Assembly (NCBI RefSeq): GCF_963678975.1
Contig: NC_089285.1
Coordinates: 7,736,694 to 7,800,693 of the forward strand
Source of the DNA: Dysidea avara
Taxonomy: Eukaryota > Porifera > Demospongiae > Dictyoceratida > Dysideidae
Length of the DNA: 64,000 nucleotides
Direction: 5' to 3'
How positions within the stretch are numbered: position 1 is the stretch's first letter; the number at the start of each line of letters is the position of its first letter. Positions 22,797 to 35,714 of the stretch are shown in pieces. The translations under genes were made by a program, and so were the position numbers. Below the pieces are notes generated by a model. That model saw nothing but the letters and a program-made list of their open reading frames with translations, searched no databases and had not been told where the DNA came from.

Positions 22797-23566
22797 TCTG
22801 TTTATTTAATGTCTAGTTATTTGTTTATTAGCTACTCTAATTAAATTCTCTGTTTCCCGTCCTGGACTCAGGCATATTTTTCAAATGGGCAGGGTGGTCC
22901 ATTTCCATCATAAATAAAACTGACAGCTTTCAATTAAAATATTGACACTATCAGGAACAAAGTCAAGTCTCATTTCTGGAATCATTTCATTCATAACTTT
23001 GACCCCCTCAATCCTCATACACTGCACTAGCTACCTCTGTCGTGTGCCTTGGCCTCCAGCTTTGCAACTGTGGTTTGGCAGGGAGGCAGGCTGGAAGATG
23101 AAAATTCGAGTTTAGATAATTTTTTGTAAAATTCTATATCTGGCCAGCATATGTAAGTGTTTTCTTGTTTTTAATCATTATTTTATGTTAGATGGACTTA
23201 TTATTCCATAAAGGTGATTTTCGTCACATAAGATGTCTCTAAGATGATTTTTAAAGGCGACAGCACTTGGGGAGAACATACTACTATACTGTTTGATTAC
23301 AATACAAAAAAGTTAAATTACATTATAAATTAGTTACATTCCTAACTTAAAATTGTTGGAGCATTAACAACGGATCAGAGTAAGCTGTTCCAGTCATTTA
23401 TGACACATTAATTTACATATATTTTTAGTGTGCATGGACGGATAAGAGTTTGTAACTCTTTAATATTAACACATTTATAGCCATTCCTACTACTATAGCA
23501 CTACTATAGGCTATGTAATAAAGTGATCCAGCTGCTCCTACCCTTGTGCCCACATCGTTGTATTTC

Positions 23567-23672
<106 letters not shown>

Positions 23673-23679
23673 GGGGGAG

Positions 23680-25000
23680 TGTGAAGAAACAAGGATCAAG
23701 TCACAGTATGTTCTGAATCCCTTAGTTTTGGGAATATGATATAAGCAGAAGCAGCTGGAACACTTTAGTATATAATAGGAATGGTTTTTTGTTGAGGAAG
23801 TGTGTGCAGTTTACTGCAATCTATATTATTGGTCCCCACATAATAAACTTCCTAGACCACAATATAATAACTTATCATTTTTGAGTATAGAGAGTTTGCT
23901 AGGACCAGGAGTTCATTTTTGCAAGAGTATAGTGAGCATGCTAGGACTAGGAGGGAGGAGTAAATTCACCTGTACACTCTTTAAAAGTTTTGTAACATGT
24001 AAAAGAAACTCAGTGAAATCTCATTAATAGGGCCACCTATATGGGACCCACAATGAGTGTCCCATCCCTATTACTGAAAACCTTGGCCCCATAAAAGAAA
24101 GAGGCCTTATCAACTCCATAATGTAACTTACCAGACCTGTATACAATGGTTTCCTGTACCAGTTGTAATACTAGCGCATGGTTCTGCTTGCTAACTATCC
24201 TGGTGTAGCCGGCCCTCATTGGAAAAGAGGCGGCATCCATATAGCTATTGTACAGTTTAATTCTAAATATAAATATTCAGGATTACAAACACTTGATTTT
24301 GGAATTGTAAGGATTGCATAATATAGGCAAGCCTTAACTGATGTTCTCATTTCATCCTCCTGTCTTAGTAGCTGCAACAGAAGCACGAAACCAGAAAAGT
24401 TTTTGTATCCCTCTAAATGGTGCCCAAAAACAATGGAGTCACTCCACTCTACCAAGCACAAAGCACGCAAATAAGTGAAGTACATCATCTGGAGTAGTGT
24501 CCTGATTGTACATAGTGAGAGTTTCCAGCGAGTGCTTAATCAACTCAGCAGCAATATAAAACATGAATGTTATGGAATTCAATGCTAGATGTATAAACAG
24601 GCTATTAGAGTGTGGATTACATTGGGTGTAGCTATAATTATTGCTTTCATTAATGTGTAAACAAAATTTTGTTACTCATGTTTAGTTAAAACGTGACACT
24701 GCATGCTGTGGTTGAACTAGTAATAATGCTCAATAGAAACACTGGACCAGGCTTGGTATGTATTACAAATGTTTTTTAGTAGTAGCAAATAACTTATCAC
24801 TAATCTAGTAACCGATGAATTATTCAAGACGATGATGACAACTTTTAACTATTCATTGTGCACTCTCAAGTTAGCTACACTATATAACTATTGCAATAAG
24901 ATAGTTAAAAAACAAGTATCCTACATAGACTATTATTAATAATAATACACAATTAGTTGTTAAATATTTTGCATACATACACAAATAAATCTAGACCATG
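23680..25000. other. No gene recognised
   Basis: Downstream of the kinase-kelch gene. Two minus-strand frames (24037-24240 and 24216-24488) lack motifs. The phrase aatctcattaatagggccac near 24020 resembles ends of pogo-like MITEs elsewhere in the window, so part of this may be old repeat. Nothing else can be supported. Confidence 0.45.
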
Positions 25001-25003
25001 TTT

Positions 25004-28000
25004 CTAGTATCCTACAATACATCCTATTTCCACTGAAGTGGCTTTTGACGAGGCAACACTACAGTCACTCCCTCCAATAACAATGATAGAATTTTTGTTG
25101 ATGTTTGCTATCCCTACATGTTTTTTAGCACTGGTCATACCATCCACACTTCTCCATGTCTTCTTGGTTGAATCATATACAGCAACGTCAGCTGTGGGAA
25201 CTTTCTTTACATTATGACCGCCGATTATAATTGGAGGGTTGGAAAAGGGAACAACAGATGTCTCCCAGTATGGAGCAGGGGTAAACTCATTCCATTGTGC
25301 AGTTCCTAGCTTGCTAGAATGCTGGGTATCCGAGAGAATAGTAGCGATTGGTATTTTGAATGATTCCTTGCTACGGCCACTGGTATGGGTGTACCCAACA
25401 ATAATCAAATCTTTTCCTGATATTGTAGGATGAATGGTTCTCATTGGAATGGGCAAATGGGTGGATACTTTGTTCCACTGTAACAGTTCACAGTCCATTA
25501 CCTCAATACTATCATGATCATTAGCTAGACTCCTACTTCCCCCCATGACAACCACATAGTTGCGATAAGTAGTTACGCCAGGCTTGAATCTGCAGTATAT
25601 CATGTCAGGGTAGTAAGTGAACCAGCTGTTAGCAGCCTTGTTATAAGTAGTTACTTTGTTGAATACTTCTCCAGTGGTCGGATCATTTCCACCAATGATT
25701 GTCAGAAGCCCTTTAGCCATGCAGAGAATGCCAACACGATGGCCAGGTGGGGGTAGTTGACTCCATTTATCAGTTGCTACTGTGTAACAGTAGACAATAT
25801 TGTATGCTTCAGTATAGCTAGGACTGCTGCCTATGGTAATATATACATTACTACTACTGTCTACAGCAACTGAAGCGGCATATGCTGAGAATGGTAAACT
25901 AGCACATCTCCTCCAGTTGATGAGATATTGTTTACAGTTCAAAGGTCCAATCTACACAAAAAAGATAAAAATTTAACATGTTGGAAAATAATTTATGAGT
26001 CGGTATTAAACAACATTAAATTTATACAGGTATTTTGGAGCTAGATATTATAATGCTTAGCTATAGGCTGGTAAAGTTGTAATTAAATGTGTATATATAT
26101 TAACTTATATTTTGTGCCATTGCAGTGCATATAGAGCTCCAATTAAGAAGCATGTAGGAGCTTGCCATTACTACCACCCTTGTCAATTTTGATCATAGCT
26201 GATGCTCACTCCACCAATGACCACCATCTATCCCTATATGTGACTGGATTTTGGAGAAATTTTGAGATGACTTGATAGAATTAAGCCACTATAACCCAAG
26301 CATATGAAATTTACACAAGAGATGTATCACTTTATTACCTTTTAGACTACTTCCAGTACTTGTAGCTGCTTGTGCTCACAAAGGGGCGGATAACATTTTA
26401 GTGACTGCTCTATTAGGGATATATTTCTAAGGAATAAAAATTTTTGTCGATTAGCTTCAATCCGTGAAAATGTCCCCTCATAAAACCAGCTCAAGGCAAA
26501 AATAATAAAAAAACACTGTATACATTCCAAAAAAAAAAATAGATAAGTGTGCGTAGGAACAACTAATGCCACTGATATAATTAGTTGTGAATTGTCTTGG
26601 ATACTTCTGAAAAAATATGCCTAGGAACAGCTAATGCCACTGATATAATTAGTTGTGAATTGTCTTGGATGCTTCTGAAATAAATATCCAAAAAGAAAAT
26701 GTAACTAGTGGATTAGAAAGGGTCGGTATAAACAGTGGGGCTGAGACCCAAGGACCCCAACTTTTCATTACATATACTTCACAATGTTTATGTGTTCTAA
26801 ATAATGTTTGTAGTCATGGAATCATCTATAGTCTGTCACAATCTGACCACCATGGCACCTCATATGATAAGTGTGTACTCTACAATGTATCTAGGCCATG
26901 TTTTCATGCATCCAGCCACATGGGTGATGAATGTTAACAAGTCTTCACCTTTCATGCACTACATGATGCACAAAATCTGTTTGTTGAACTGCTTGTGTAA
27001 GCTGTAGCGATCACATGTACAGTTACTGAAGCTACTTCCCTGGAATATAGTCCACATTATTTATTTGCTAGGTGCCATAATGCATTAAGGAGTTGTCAGC
27101 TGCAGCCTATGTTAATAAGTTAGTTGCATGCCACTCCCTGTTACAAACATTGATATAGGCATAAGGCATTAATATATACATTAGGGTGTGAAAAAACCTA
27201 GGGATTGTGGTCTGGGGGCATTCCTTCATAAGAAATTTTTGACGTTCTGAGATAGAATACAGTGATTTCAGAAGTTATATATAAGCAATATTTATTTGAC
27301 TGTTGTATTAAGGTGAATGCTCTATTAGGGTATCTCAACCTTAATAATTACAAAAAAAAGAAAAACTGCATTTTTTTCTTGAATCTCTTTAAAGGGAAAG
27401 CCCTATGGGTTGTGTGTAAGTTTCAGCCTTCTCTGGTAAATATTTTTCAATGTTATATATAGCGATAGGCAACAGGAAGAACACAGCTATTGATTGTACA
27501 GACAAAAATGAATTGTGCTGATTTAATTAATCATGAGTGCAACAGATTATGGAGATGGGACTTGTCTCATTGCATTAATCATGAACTGGGAGAATTCACA
27601 AAGGTACAGTTTTGGTCTATACTCACCCGTGCTTTCAAGTAAGAATCTGTTTAGTTTACAAATGGTAAGATAACCTTATATTTTATCCCATGCACTGAAG
27701 CCCTACATCAAAGTAAAAAATGGGAGTATATGGTAGTTAAACCTAGTCAAACCCAGTACATATATGGAAGACAACATCACATTCAAGTGCAATCATACAC
27801 ATATATAGTAAAACTACAAGTTCAGCAAAAATTGAAGCCACATTGTTTGTGAACTTAACTGCTTCAAAGTGTGGGATAGAAGCCAGTTAGACCCCCCTTA
27901 GACCCCAATGTAAACAAATGCACATAACTCACAGGTAGCAAAGATATATGAAGAGGCAAATCCACTAGTATATAAAGTATTTCAATTCAAGTGTACTTAA

Positions 28001-30915
28001 GTGATTATCGATTGTTAAAACATGTGCAAAACTATTTTGTAGCACGCACAATATCAATGTGAAAATATGAGATAGGAACTAGTTGGGCTTTCACTCAGCT
28101 ATATATAGTCACTCCATTAGCTTTCTACCATGCAAATATTATGTGCCACCCTGGTAATTTTTTAAGCATTACAACCTCTGAGTTGAATGAGAGTCTGTTT
28201 ATTTTATTACCTTGATGACTAACAATATATTTATTAATAACTTCAAAAACAGTCACAAAATATAAATCAGTTTCTAATCTGCATAATATCTTATACATTG
28301 TACTAATGGAGAGGCAGGTGCCCCTCAGTAACAGCAAGATCATGAAGCACACAGCAATGCTTGAATCGAGAATGCTATCCCCTATGGAAGAGCAAAGCAA
28401 GGAGAACCCCCAAACTACAACGGCCCATAACCACAGAACATGGGAACTCCACTTCTCACGTCTTGTAAGTGGTGGTAGCTGCCTTCCCCATACCACCAAA
28501 TGTGGACAATACAAGGGAGTAAAACTTCCATGTTTCACTTCTTGGACGCTTTCCTCATATGCACACCGTTTCTCCATTTCATATCTTTGAAAGGCCGCAA
28601 CCAGAATAGTTACTATATTACTGAATTTTTGCACTGTTCTATTACAGTATCTTAAATCTTTATGTGTTATGAAGTGGACAATGTTATTGCCCAGGCCTAG
28701 GCCCAAGTTTGGGCTTGAGGCAACTATGCTATTCAAAAATCAAATCAAACTCAAAATTACAGTGGCAGATCCAGGATGGAGCATTTGGGGCAAATGCCTC
28801 CCCCACTTTGTGGAGGAGCTAGCCATAGCTACTTCTGATTGAAATACTACACTTTGCCAGGCCAAGATCAGTTTTGCTATAAAACTCATGAAAATATGCA
28901 CATTTCAGTAGCATTTATTGCAATTTCACCTGAACTCAAAGCAAACAAACCAGTCAAACTAGTTGTAAAATTGCTACCCAGTATCTTCATGCGTACTAAG
29001 CACCTCTAAGACTTCACAACCATCTGCAAAGGCCAAAATGGCAAAATTCAACAGTGACACACTATAAAGAGGTGATTATTTGCTGTTTCAGCAACTAACA
29101 AGAGAATTTGGCTCTCCCCAACCACCTACAACTTAGCCTGTTTGTGCCCCTCCCCTTGCCAGCTACTGAATCTACCCCTGAATTATGCTTTTAAAATTAA
29201 GAATATATCCAAAAGCGGACTCTTTTATTAGAGTATATTTCCTGAATGCTGCCATAGAGCAAGTGATTAGAGTATTTTGATCTTATACAAGGAGGTGTCA
29301 ACACATTACACATTATTACTGCATTTCACATGTAATGCTTTTATTCTTACTGTTTCATGTATTCTGTGTTTTGTATTTTTGGTGCATGCACACACTATGT
29401 ATTTTAATTAAAATTGTCCTATTATGCTGGCATAATTCTTGATGCTCTTGCTAGCCTATTATGCTTGAAATTATACCAGCACTATTGGGTTCTAGCTATG
29501 CCAAACCTTACAATTTCAGATGTGGTTTTTTGATGGTTGACCACTACTGCTGTTTCTTGAGACTGATGGATTATTTGCTGTATATTCTGCAACAATGAAA
29601 GCAAGCATGTAGGTAACTGAGCATGTTGTAATACCATGTTCCTTAACAAATAAACCATTGGTAACATCTGTTTCTTTATCAAATATGATTGCATAATGCA
29701 ATTAAACATAGTTAATAAATGCATGTGCCACATTTGACAGCTTTCGTCACATTTGGCATTATTGTTTGTGGGCACTCAGAGCAAGGAATTCACTAGTATG
29801 GCTGTCATGTTTTTAATGCTAGAAACTTTATCATTGGTGATAAAACATTTGCTCTGGTCATCTGCCATCAGAAAATTAGTAAGCCATTTAAAGGCAGTGA
29901 TGATTTTTAAATATAGCTAATCATGTATTTTGAGTAGCCGGCAAACCAAACATAATTAACATATAATTGATTATGCTTAGCTAAATCACATCTTTCATCA
30001 CTACAAAATGCTCACCATTAGTGGTTCAATGATCTCTTTTATCACTTTTATTGGAGGACGTTCATCTGGATCATCATCCAAGCATTTCACTACCATTTTC
30101 TTTAATGCTTCTCCAGTCATCTTATCAAGGTACCGCTTGCGTCGATCAACTTCAGTAAGTGCAATGATGTTCTTAGTAACAGGGTCTAACCGTTTTTGAC
30201 CAGAAGGAGTCGGCCATTCTTCACTGAACACGTGGAGGGCTACTCCACCAAATGAGAACACATCAACTGGAGTACCATAAGTGGGGTTGATCTCAAGAGC
30301 CTCAGGTGGCATAAAGTCTTGAGTCCCTGGAGCTGTGGTCAGTTTAGTTCTAGAGTGTCGATTATCACTGTACAGCACTTTTGCTACACCCAAGTCCCCA
30401 ATCTTAGCTACAAACTGGCTCGTCAACATAACATTGTTGGAGGATAGGTCACGGTGAATTATGGATGGTTTACGGGAATGAAGGTAACACAATCCGAGGG
30501 ACACATCATGTAAAATTGATATCTTATTGTTCATAGGGATCCTTGACTGGTTATGCTGTATGAAGGAAGAAAGGCTAGTCTCCATCAACTCCATCACCAT
30601 TACCGGAAGTTGCTTTGACGTCGGCTGCCAGGCATTGGACTCGTAATACACACCCATGAACTTCACGATATGTGGATGATTAATAACACTACAGTGATAA
30701 CATTCTTTGATGAAGTTCTCTTGCATCGCCTGCTTCTCTTCTGGGTCGGCTCCATCGAGGAGGAGAGAGTGGATTTCCTTAGCAGCACAAACTAACCCGC
30801 GATATTCCACAGTGAACACCCTACCATAAGCACCTCGTCCTAACTCTCTGCCTAGTGTAATTACTCCCTCAAGAGTAACGTCATGTAGCAGGCGATTGGC
30901 CCCGACAGAAGTCAT
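25004..30915 (-). CDS. TKL-like protein kinase fused to kelch repeats
   Basis: Exon 1 is 30915-30016 (300 codons). It contains the glycine loop GRGAYGRV (26-33), AAKEI with catalytic Lys46, HRDLSSNN (154-161, Asp156), GDLG in place of DFG (Asp174), MPPEAL in place of APE, then DDPDERP (281-287) at the C-lobe end. A GTGAGC donor follows ATG at phase 0. Exon 2 is 25951-25004 after a tttttttgtgtag acceptor, also phase 0. It reads IGPLNCKQYLINWRRCASLP and then about six kelch blades (repeated GG doublets IIGGND, VMGGSR, IIGGHN, VIGGSD), then a stop. The chain is 615 residues. HRDLSSNN and the overall fold fit the tyrosine-kinase-like group, probably Ser/Thr or dual specificity. No signal peptide or membrane segment is seen, so it should be cytoplasmic. 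I cannot exclude small coiled-coil exons in the 4.06-kb intron, as in the paralogue at 48913-54027. Confidence 0.78.
26552..26688. repeat. ~68-bp tandem duplication in the kinase-kelch intron
   Basis: Two copies in a row: taggaacaactaatgccact + gatataattagttgtgaatt + gtcttggatacttctgaaaa, then the same from about 26620 with three or four substitutions. Located inside the large intron. No coding role seen. Confidence 0.85.
28290..28640 (-). pseudogene. Decayed LINE C-terminal fragment (same family as 19579-20409)
   Basis: The minus strand reads AAFQRYEMEKRCAYEESVQE, then VKHGSFTPLYCPHL, and further on CSSIGDSILDSS. It aligns by eye with the segment ASCYRRHENIKKRAYAQRIR, EEEHASFTPLVMSASGG and LLRSSIQCIRGARSS of the protein at 19579-20409. 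After TPL the homologous GGMGKAATTTYK lies in another frame, so the copy carries a frameshift. It sits in the kinase-kelch intron in the same orientation as the gene. Confidence 0.65.
28760..29180. mobile_element. ~421-bp hAT-like MITE in the kinase-kelch intron
   Basis: The left tip CAGTGGCAGATCCAGGATGG and the right tip (opposite strand) CAGGGGTAGATTCAGTAGCT share the CAGNGGNAGATNCAG pattern. aatta flanks both sides, a partial match to an expected 8-bp duplication. No ORF. The assignment depends on tip resemblance. Confidence 0.6.
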
Positions 30916-30919
30916 TTGT

Positions 30920-31445
30920 ATTCAAGGCAAGTTTCAACAGACTGATTGATGCAACCAGAAGTACTGAGTTGACTTCTTATAGCTACTATAGAGGCACTAG
31001 TCATGTGGTAGGGGATTTTGAGAAGCCTCAGAAATTACATGCTGTCACGTTTTATACCTATAATAGCAAACTATTAGCTATGTGGATTCTGTCATTTCCT
31101 TTCTAATATGGCTTCTATTAAATAGCTGCCATATAGGAGCAATCTTCAGGAAATGGTGATGTAGTTGTAGCCTAATTATGTTCAGCCTTATATGTCACAA
31201 AACTATAAGTGATTGCATGCGCGGTCATGAAACTATAAATGTAGCCCGCAGTTAATCACATGGTACTTTTGCCTTATATAGAGCTATGGGTTAAATGACT
31301 AGGCTTGTGATGTACATGTAGGGAAAGGTGTCACCATAAACTACACTATCCTTAAACAATTGGCCTACATAATATACACAGTGGGCTTAAGTTTCATGAC
31401 TAGTTACTTTTACAGTAACTAGTAATATCTAGTTATGTTTTGTAA
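30920..31445. other. Upstream region of kinase-kelch gene
   Basis: The promoter of the kinase-kelch gene should lie here, since the start codon is at 30915-30913 and no upstream exon is needed. I see no TATA box or other site I can defend. From 31390 fragments resembling taagtaacta-type MITE ends appear. Confidence 0.4.
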
Positions 31446-31448
31446 CTA

Positions 31449-31653
31449 CGGTGGAACCTCAGACCCCAGATTCTCTGTTAACCGAACTATGTAAATGACT
31501 GCTCTATTAGAGTAGTGACTGTTCTATTAGGGTAGTTGATAATACTGAATCTTTTAAAATGTTGTTATTTATACACAGTTTTAGAGATATGGAGTTTTCA
31601 GACTTATGGACCACCCCTGGTCCCAAGGGGTTCAGATAACTGGGGTTCCGCTG
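31449..31653. mobile_element. ~205-bp pogo/Tigger-like MITE
   Basis: Flanked by TA on both sides. The left tip CGGTGGAACCTCAGACCCCA and the right tip on the opposite strand CAGCGGAACCCCAGTTATCT match the CAGTGGAACCTC-type ends of pogo/Tigger elements. Inside are two adjacent copies of the dispersed motif (tgactgctctattagagta and tgactgttctattagggta, 31497-31535). Confidence 0.75.
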
Positions 31654-31659
31654 TAGTAA

Positions 31660-33365
31660 CTTGTAACTTATATATATTAGGAATAATTGTCTGAAAAGTA
31701 ACTATAAGTTACAATAGTAGCATAGTAATTATGCATGCTTTGCACACTGCCATATATACTGCAGCTACATTAAGTAAACACATTTTCTGTACTGTTAATT
31801 CTTTATGATTTGGCTTGAGTAAAAGAATCACTATTTTCAGTGCACGTGTACTGCATGTTATCAGTATAAGATTGGCTGGTAAAAAGTGGCATCTGTGCAT
31901 TGCTATACCCTACTATCTGAGGTTTTCAGAAAGTGGTCAAGGAAGATCGAGATAGTTCTCATCTTCCATTGTTTATGTGGATATTTGAGCAGATTAATTG
32001 ATTTATATATTTAACCTCCGCAATTGGCTACAGCTGTTCCATGAAATTATGTTACACTAAAAAGCTAACAAACAAGGATAATTTATTGAAAGTAGTAACT
32101 GAAGTATTTAGTTACCTTTTAAAATATATCCAGAGACCTGTACAATATCACTGTGTTAAGTTTAATCAAATTAATACTTCTGATAGAGAAGTATTGATTG
32201 GTGCATGGTTATTAGTGTTAATAAGGTCAAGGCTTTTTTCTGCCACAATTTCTAGGTAGTGGCCATGGCAGTCACTAATTTTGTAGTGACACTATGTAGT
32301 AAGGGTCACTACTAAAAGTAATAGTGAAATCAGTACTATAATTTTTATACAATACGTGCATGGGGTATACATTATGAGTCGCTATGTACCTACGGTTATT
32401 ATTTCATAACCAATTATGGTAATAATAGTCCGGCAGAAGATAGGGCTTTTTGTGAACATATGCTGGCACTCTAATGACAGTCAACTCACTTTATAACTTT
32501 GTATGCCTTGCTATGTACATGGTGAGGGGTACAGTTGGGTATTCCTATAGTGTGGTACAGCTATGTTATCTCTATACTGGCTTAAATTTTGTAGTTAGCT
32601 TATGGCTTATGATCACTTGATCTGAAGTGGTATCATTACTTTCTTCCTAAATCTGCAAGATTTAACCCATTGATCCATAATACCAACTACATTGCATGCA
32701 TGCATGTCCAAAACAAGTGATAATTATTATTGTTTTACAGCCATACCATACATGTACAAATTACAAAAAGTAATGACAACAATATTATTATAGGATGGGG
32801 TGGCTGATAGCTAAACTGCCAGTAGTTGATTACAAGTATATTAACTAATTATCTAATTACAGTACTTAGTTACTTAGAGAGTAAAAAGGGGTAGGATGTC
32901 AGGGACAACAAAAGTGAAATGTACGAGTATCGTTAGTGGTAAAATAAAAGTGATTCCTTAGGAATTGAGTGAGCTGACTTTTAATTGTCACAAAGTATAA
33001 GTAGTCTTGGTATATAGACAACAAAAATAAAATAATGGCTCAAGTTTAATTTGTTGAAGAAATATGTGATGGGCTAGCTTGTTTGATGATGATAAACTTG
33101 AATTCATGCATTGATACATAGCTGTTAATGTTTAAAATGAGGATAAGGAGTTTTGTATGATTTTCAGGGGAGTAAATCAGGTTGTATTAGTGTAATTTTA
33201 TAGGATGAGTGGTAGTCATGTAATATGTATTCAGTTGGTTGCTCTCCTATGAACTCTTTTCTAAAATGGTAATGTTACTGTTGCTTTAATTCGTATGTAT
33301 AACTTAGATCCAGGTACTCAAACAGAGCAGTTGCTTAATCTAGTAAAGTAGTCAGGAAATACTCT
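31660..33365. other. No gene recognised
   Basis: AT-rich, with short frames only, including a 72-codon plus-strand frame at 32041-32259 without motifs. Fragments of the taactagttac type near 31680 and 32860 look like MITE remnants. Nothing else can be supported. Confidence 0.45.
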
Positions 33366-34590
33366 AATAAATTTATTTATTTTTATTTATTTATTACTGT
33401 GTAGGACTCCATCACGGAGTATAACACACAGATACAAAACAAAATCAAAGTAAATTCAGATGGTTTAACAAAATGTCCTTAAAACAGTTATAGATGGCTG
33501 ATTGACCACATCTTCTGGCAAGGTGTTCCATAATTTAATAGTGGATGGTAAAAAGGAAAATAAGTATGAGTTGATTCTTGCTTGTGGGATTCTGAAACGT
33601 TGTAAATGACCTCTGGTAACTGATGACATTGCATGATGTTAGTGAGATAGATGGAACTTCCATTTGACAATTGATTATCTTATAAAACATGACTAGTTTG
33701 CAAAATGTATGTCGTGATTCTAGAGAGGGCCAATTAAGTGATGTGAGCATGTTAGTAACACTACTTCTCCAGGAGTAATTGTTCATTGTATACCTTGCAG
33801 CACTATGTTGAATCTTTTCTATGGCACAAATATCAGATTGAAGGTGAGGAGCCCATATAGGTGAAGCATATTCTAGTATGGGTCTGACAAGGGACTTATA
33901 GCAATGAGATCTTACAGAAATTGGACAATGATTGACGTTCCTCCTCAGAAAAGCTAAGGCTGAATTGGCCTTATGACAGATGTTATGAATATGATTTTTC
34001 CAAGTAAGATGTTCATCAAATGTTATTCCTAGATATTTTGCCTTGGAGACCTTTTGAATTAGGTGATCAAATAAGTAATAGTTATGTTCAATAATATGAT
34101 GTTTATTTGAAATTGTAAGATGTACACATTTAGCTGGGTTAAATTCCATTTGCCATCTCCTGGCCCATGCTTGTAAAGTACATAAATCTTGTTGAAGATG
34201 CTCAGAGTCATTGGGAAAATAAATGATGTTGTAAATTAAGATATCATCTGCATAAAGTCTAACAGTACACTGGAGATCTTGTGTAATATCATTTATAAAT
34301 ATTAAAAACAATAAGGGTGCCAGAACTGTGCCTTGTGGCACACCGGAAAGTACTGTAGAAGGACAGCTATTTTCTCCATCAATAACAACTGATTGTGTTC
34401 TTTCTGTCAGAAAACTTTTGATCCAATCTAGCAAGTGGCCATTTATTCCATAGTGTGATAATTTGTGACAAAGTCTTTCGTGAGGTACCTTATCAAATGC
34501 TTTGGAGAAGTCAAGAAACAAAGCATCAATTTGTTCTCCCGAGTTCAATAAAGCAGACAACTCTAAGGAATAATACTGATAGTACATAGT
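33366..34590 (-). mobile_element. 5'-truncated CR1/jockey-like LINE
   Basis: The 3' end at the left is an AT-rich (TAAA)n-type tail (33367-33395 on the plus strand). The coding frame 34587-33535 holds the second half of a reverse transcriptase: LFLDFSKAFDKVPHERL (residues 24-40), SGVPQGTVLAPLLFLIFIND (81-100), YADD catalytic motif (112-115), KYLGI and LVRPILEYASPIW, then a C-terminal tail. The 5' half (endonuclease and first RT blocks) is absent. The right end abuts a MITE-like segment (34591-34925), so the exact 5' boundary and target duplication are unclear. The frame is open over 350 codons, so the insertion is fairly young. Confidence 0.85.
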
Positions 34591-34925
34591 TGATTTGTAT
34601 AGTTGAGCTGGATCCTAAAAAAACAGCTAAAAATGAAAAGTGTACTGAAAATTAACATTTCAGCCAACTAGATGATCAGTGGTGACAGTAAAAGTGTCAA
34701 CAACAAAAACATTACATTATAAGTTCAGGAAAGGTATGGCTTTAATGACAGGAAATGTATGGTGAAAAATTAGATTGACTGTAAACGTATTGTGTCAGGT
34801 ATTTGAATGAAATGATTTTGAAATATTTTTAGCAGGTCAAGCAGTGCTGCAGTAATGTGTAATTGCATCCATGAGTAATGTTGTTGAGAATCCAGCTTAA
34901 TTAACACTGTCACGTACTTACTATG
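34591..34925. mobile_element. MITE copy (family of 41467-41845)
   Basis: Shares gttgagctggatcct at the left, aacatttcagccaactagat, aatgtgtaattgcatccatg and aatccagcttaattaac at the right with the element at 41467-41845. The phrase ctgatagtacatag occurs at both 34575-34588 and 34931-34944. It could be an insertion duplication or a chance direct repeat. Confidence 0.7.
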
Positions 34926-34944
34926 ACATGCTGATAGTACATAG

Positions 34945-35700
34945 TTATTAGTCATGACAGATGAAGATGAAATCAACATCATTTGTTTGAAATGAATGTT
35001 ATATTTTAATGCTATATAGCTTTGGAGAGTTTGATACTGATCTTGTCACGCCTATGTAATTTACATGTTTAGATGTATGTGTTACAGTCAAAACGGAGTG
35101 TCCACAAACATTAAGAAAGTTGTGCTGAAACTAATAATTAGAAAGATGATATTTGGCTATATAGAAACAGTTGAAGTGAACCTTAGAACTGCACAATAGG
35201 AAAAGTATATTGCAATATAAGTCTTAAGACATGTAAAAGTAGCAAAAAATCCTATGGGTTATTGAGTTTGCTGTAATGCAATTAATTTCAGTTATATGCT
35301 GTTAGTCATAGCTGCCAACTGTTTTGGTAAAAGCCACAGTACATATGTAACGTGATCATAAACAATAGCTACACAATAATATCTTGCATAGCATAAGTTT
35401 GCATGCTTGTAAGAACTCAGGGAAATGTATCTTTATCATTTGGGTACAGCCACAACATGTACATACTCACCTACACTTGATCCATTCAGATAGACCTTCC
35501 AAAAAGGAAGGGACAGACAGCAGTTATGATAGACTGTCATTTCGTCAGTACACATCTGGTGTACCGGCAGTGGTCATATGGCACAGTCGCATGGAAACCA
35601 GTGGAACCATTGAAGTTCCAACAGCAGCAGTATGCATGTGTCCCTGACATTGTGACAATGCACATGTAGCTCAATTAAATACTTGCCAGCTGGCCTTGCA
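34945..35700. other. No gene recognised
   Basis: AT-rich sequence with one 87-codon forward frame (35384-35647) that has no motif I recognise and no matching splice context. It ends at the start of the tagttagtcag minisatellite. Confidence 0.45.
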
Positions 35701-35714
35701 TGATTCTGACTATG

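Noticed and set aside
24037-24488. Two overlapping minus-strand frames downstream of the kinase-kelch gene
   Set aside because: No motif, no phase-matched splice sites, and repeat-like sequence nearby.
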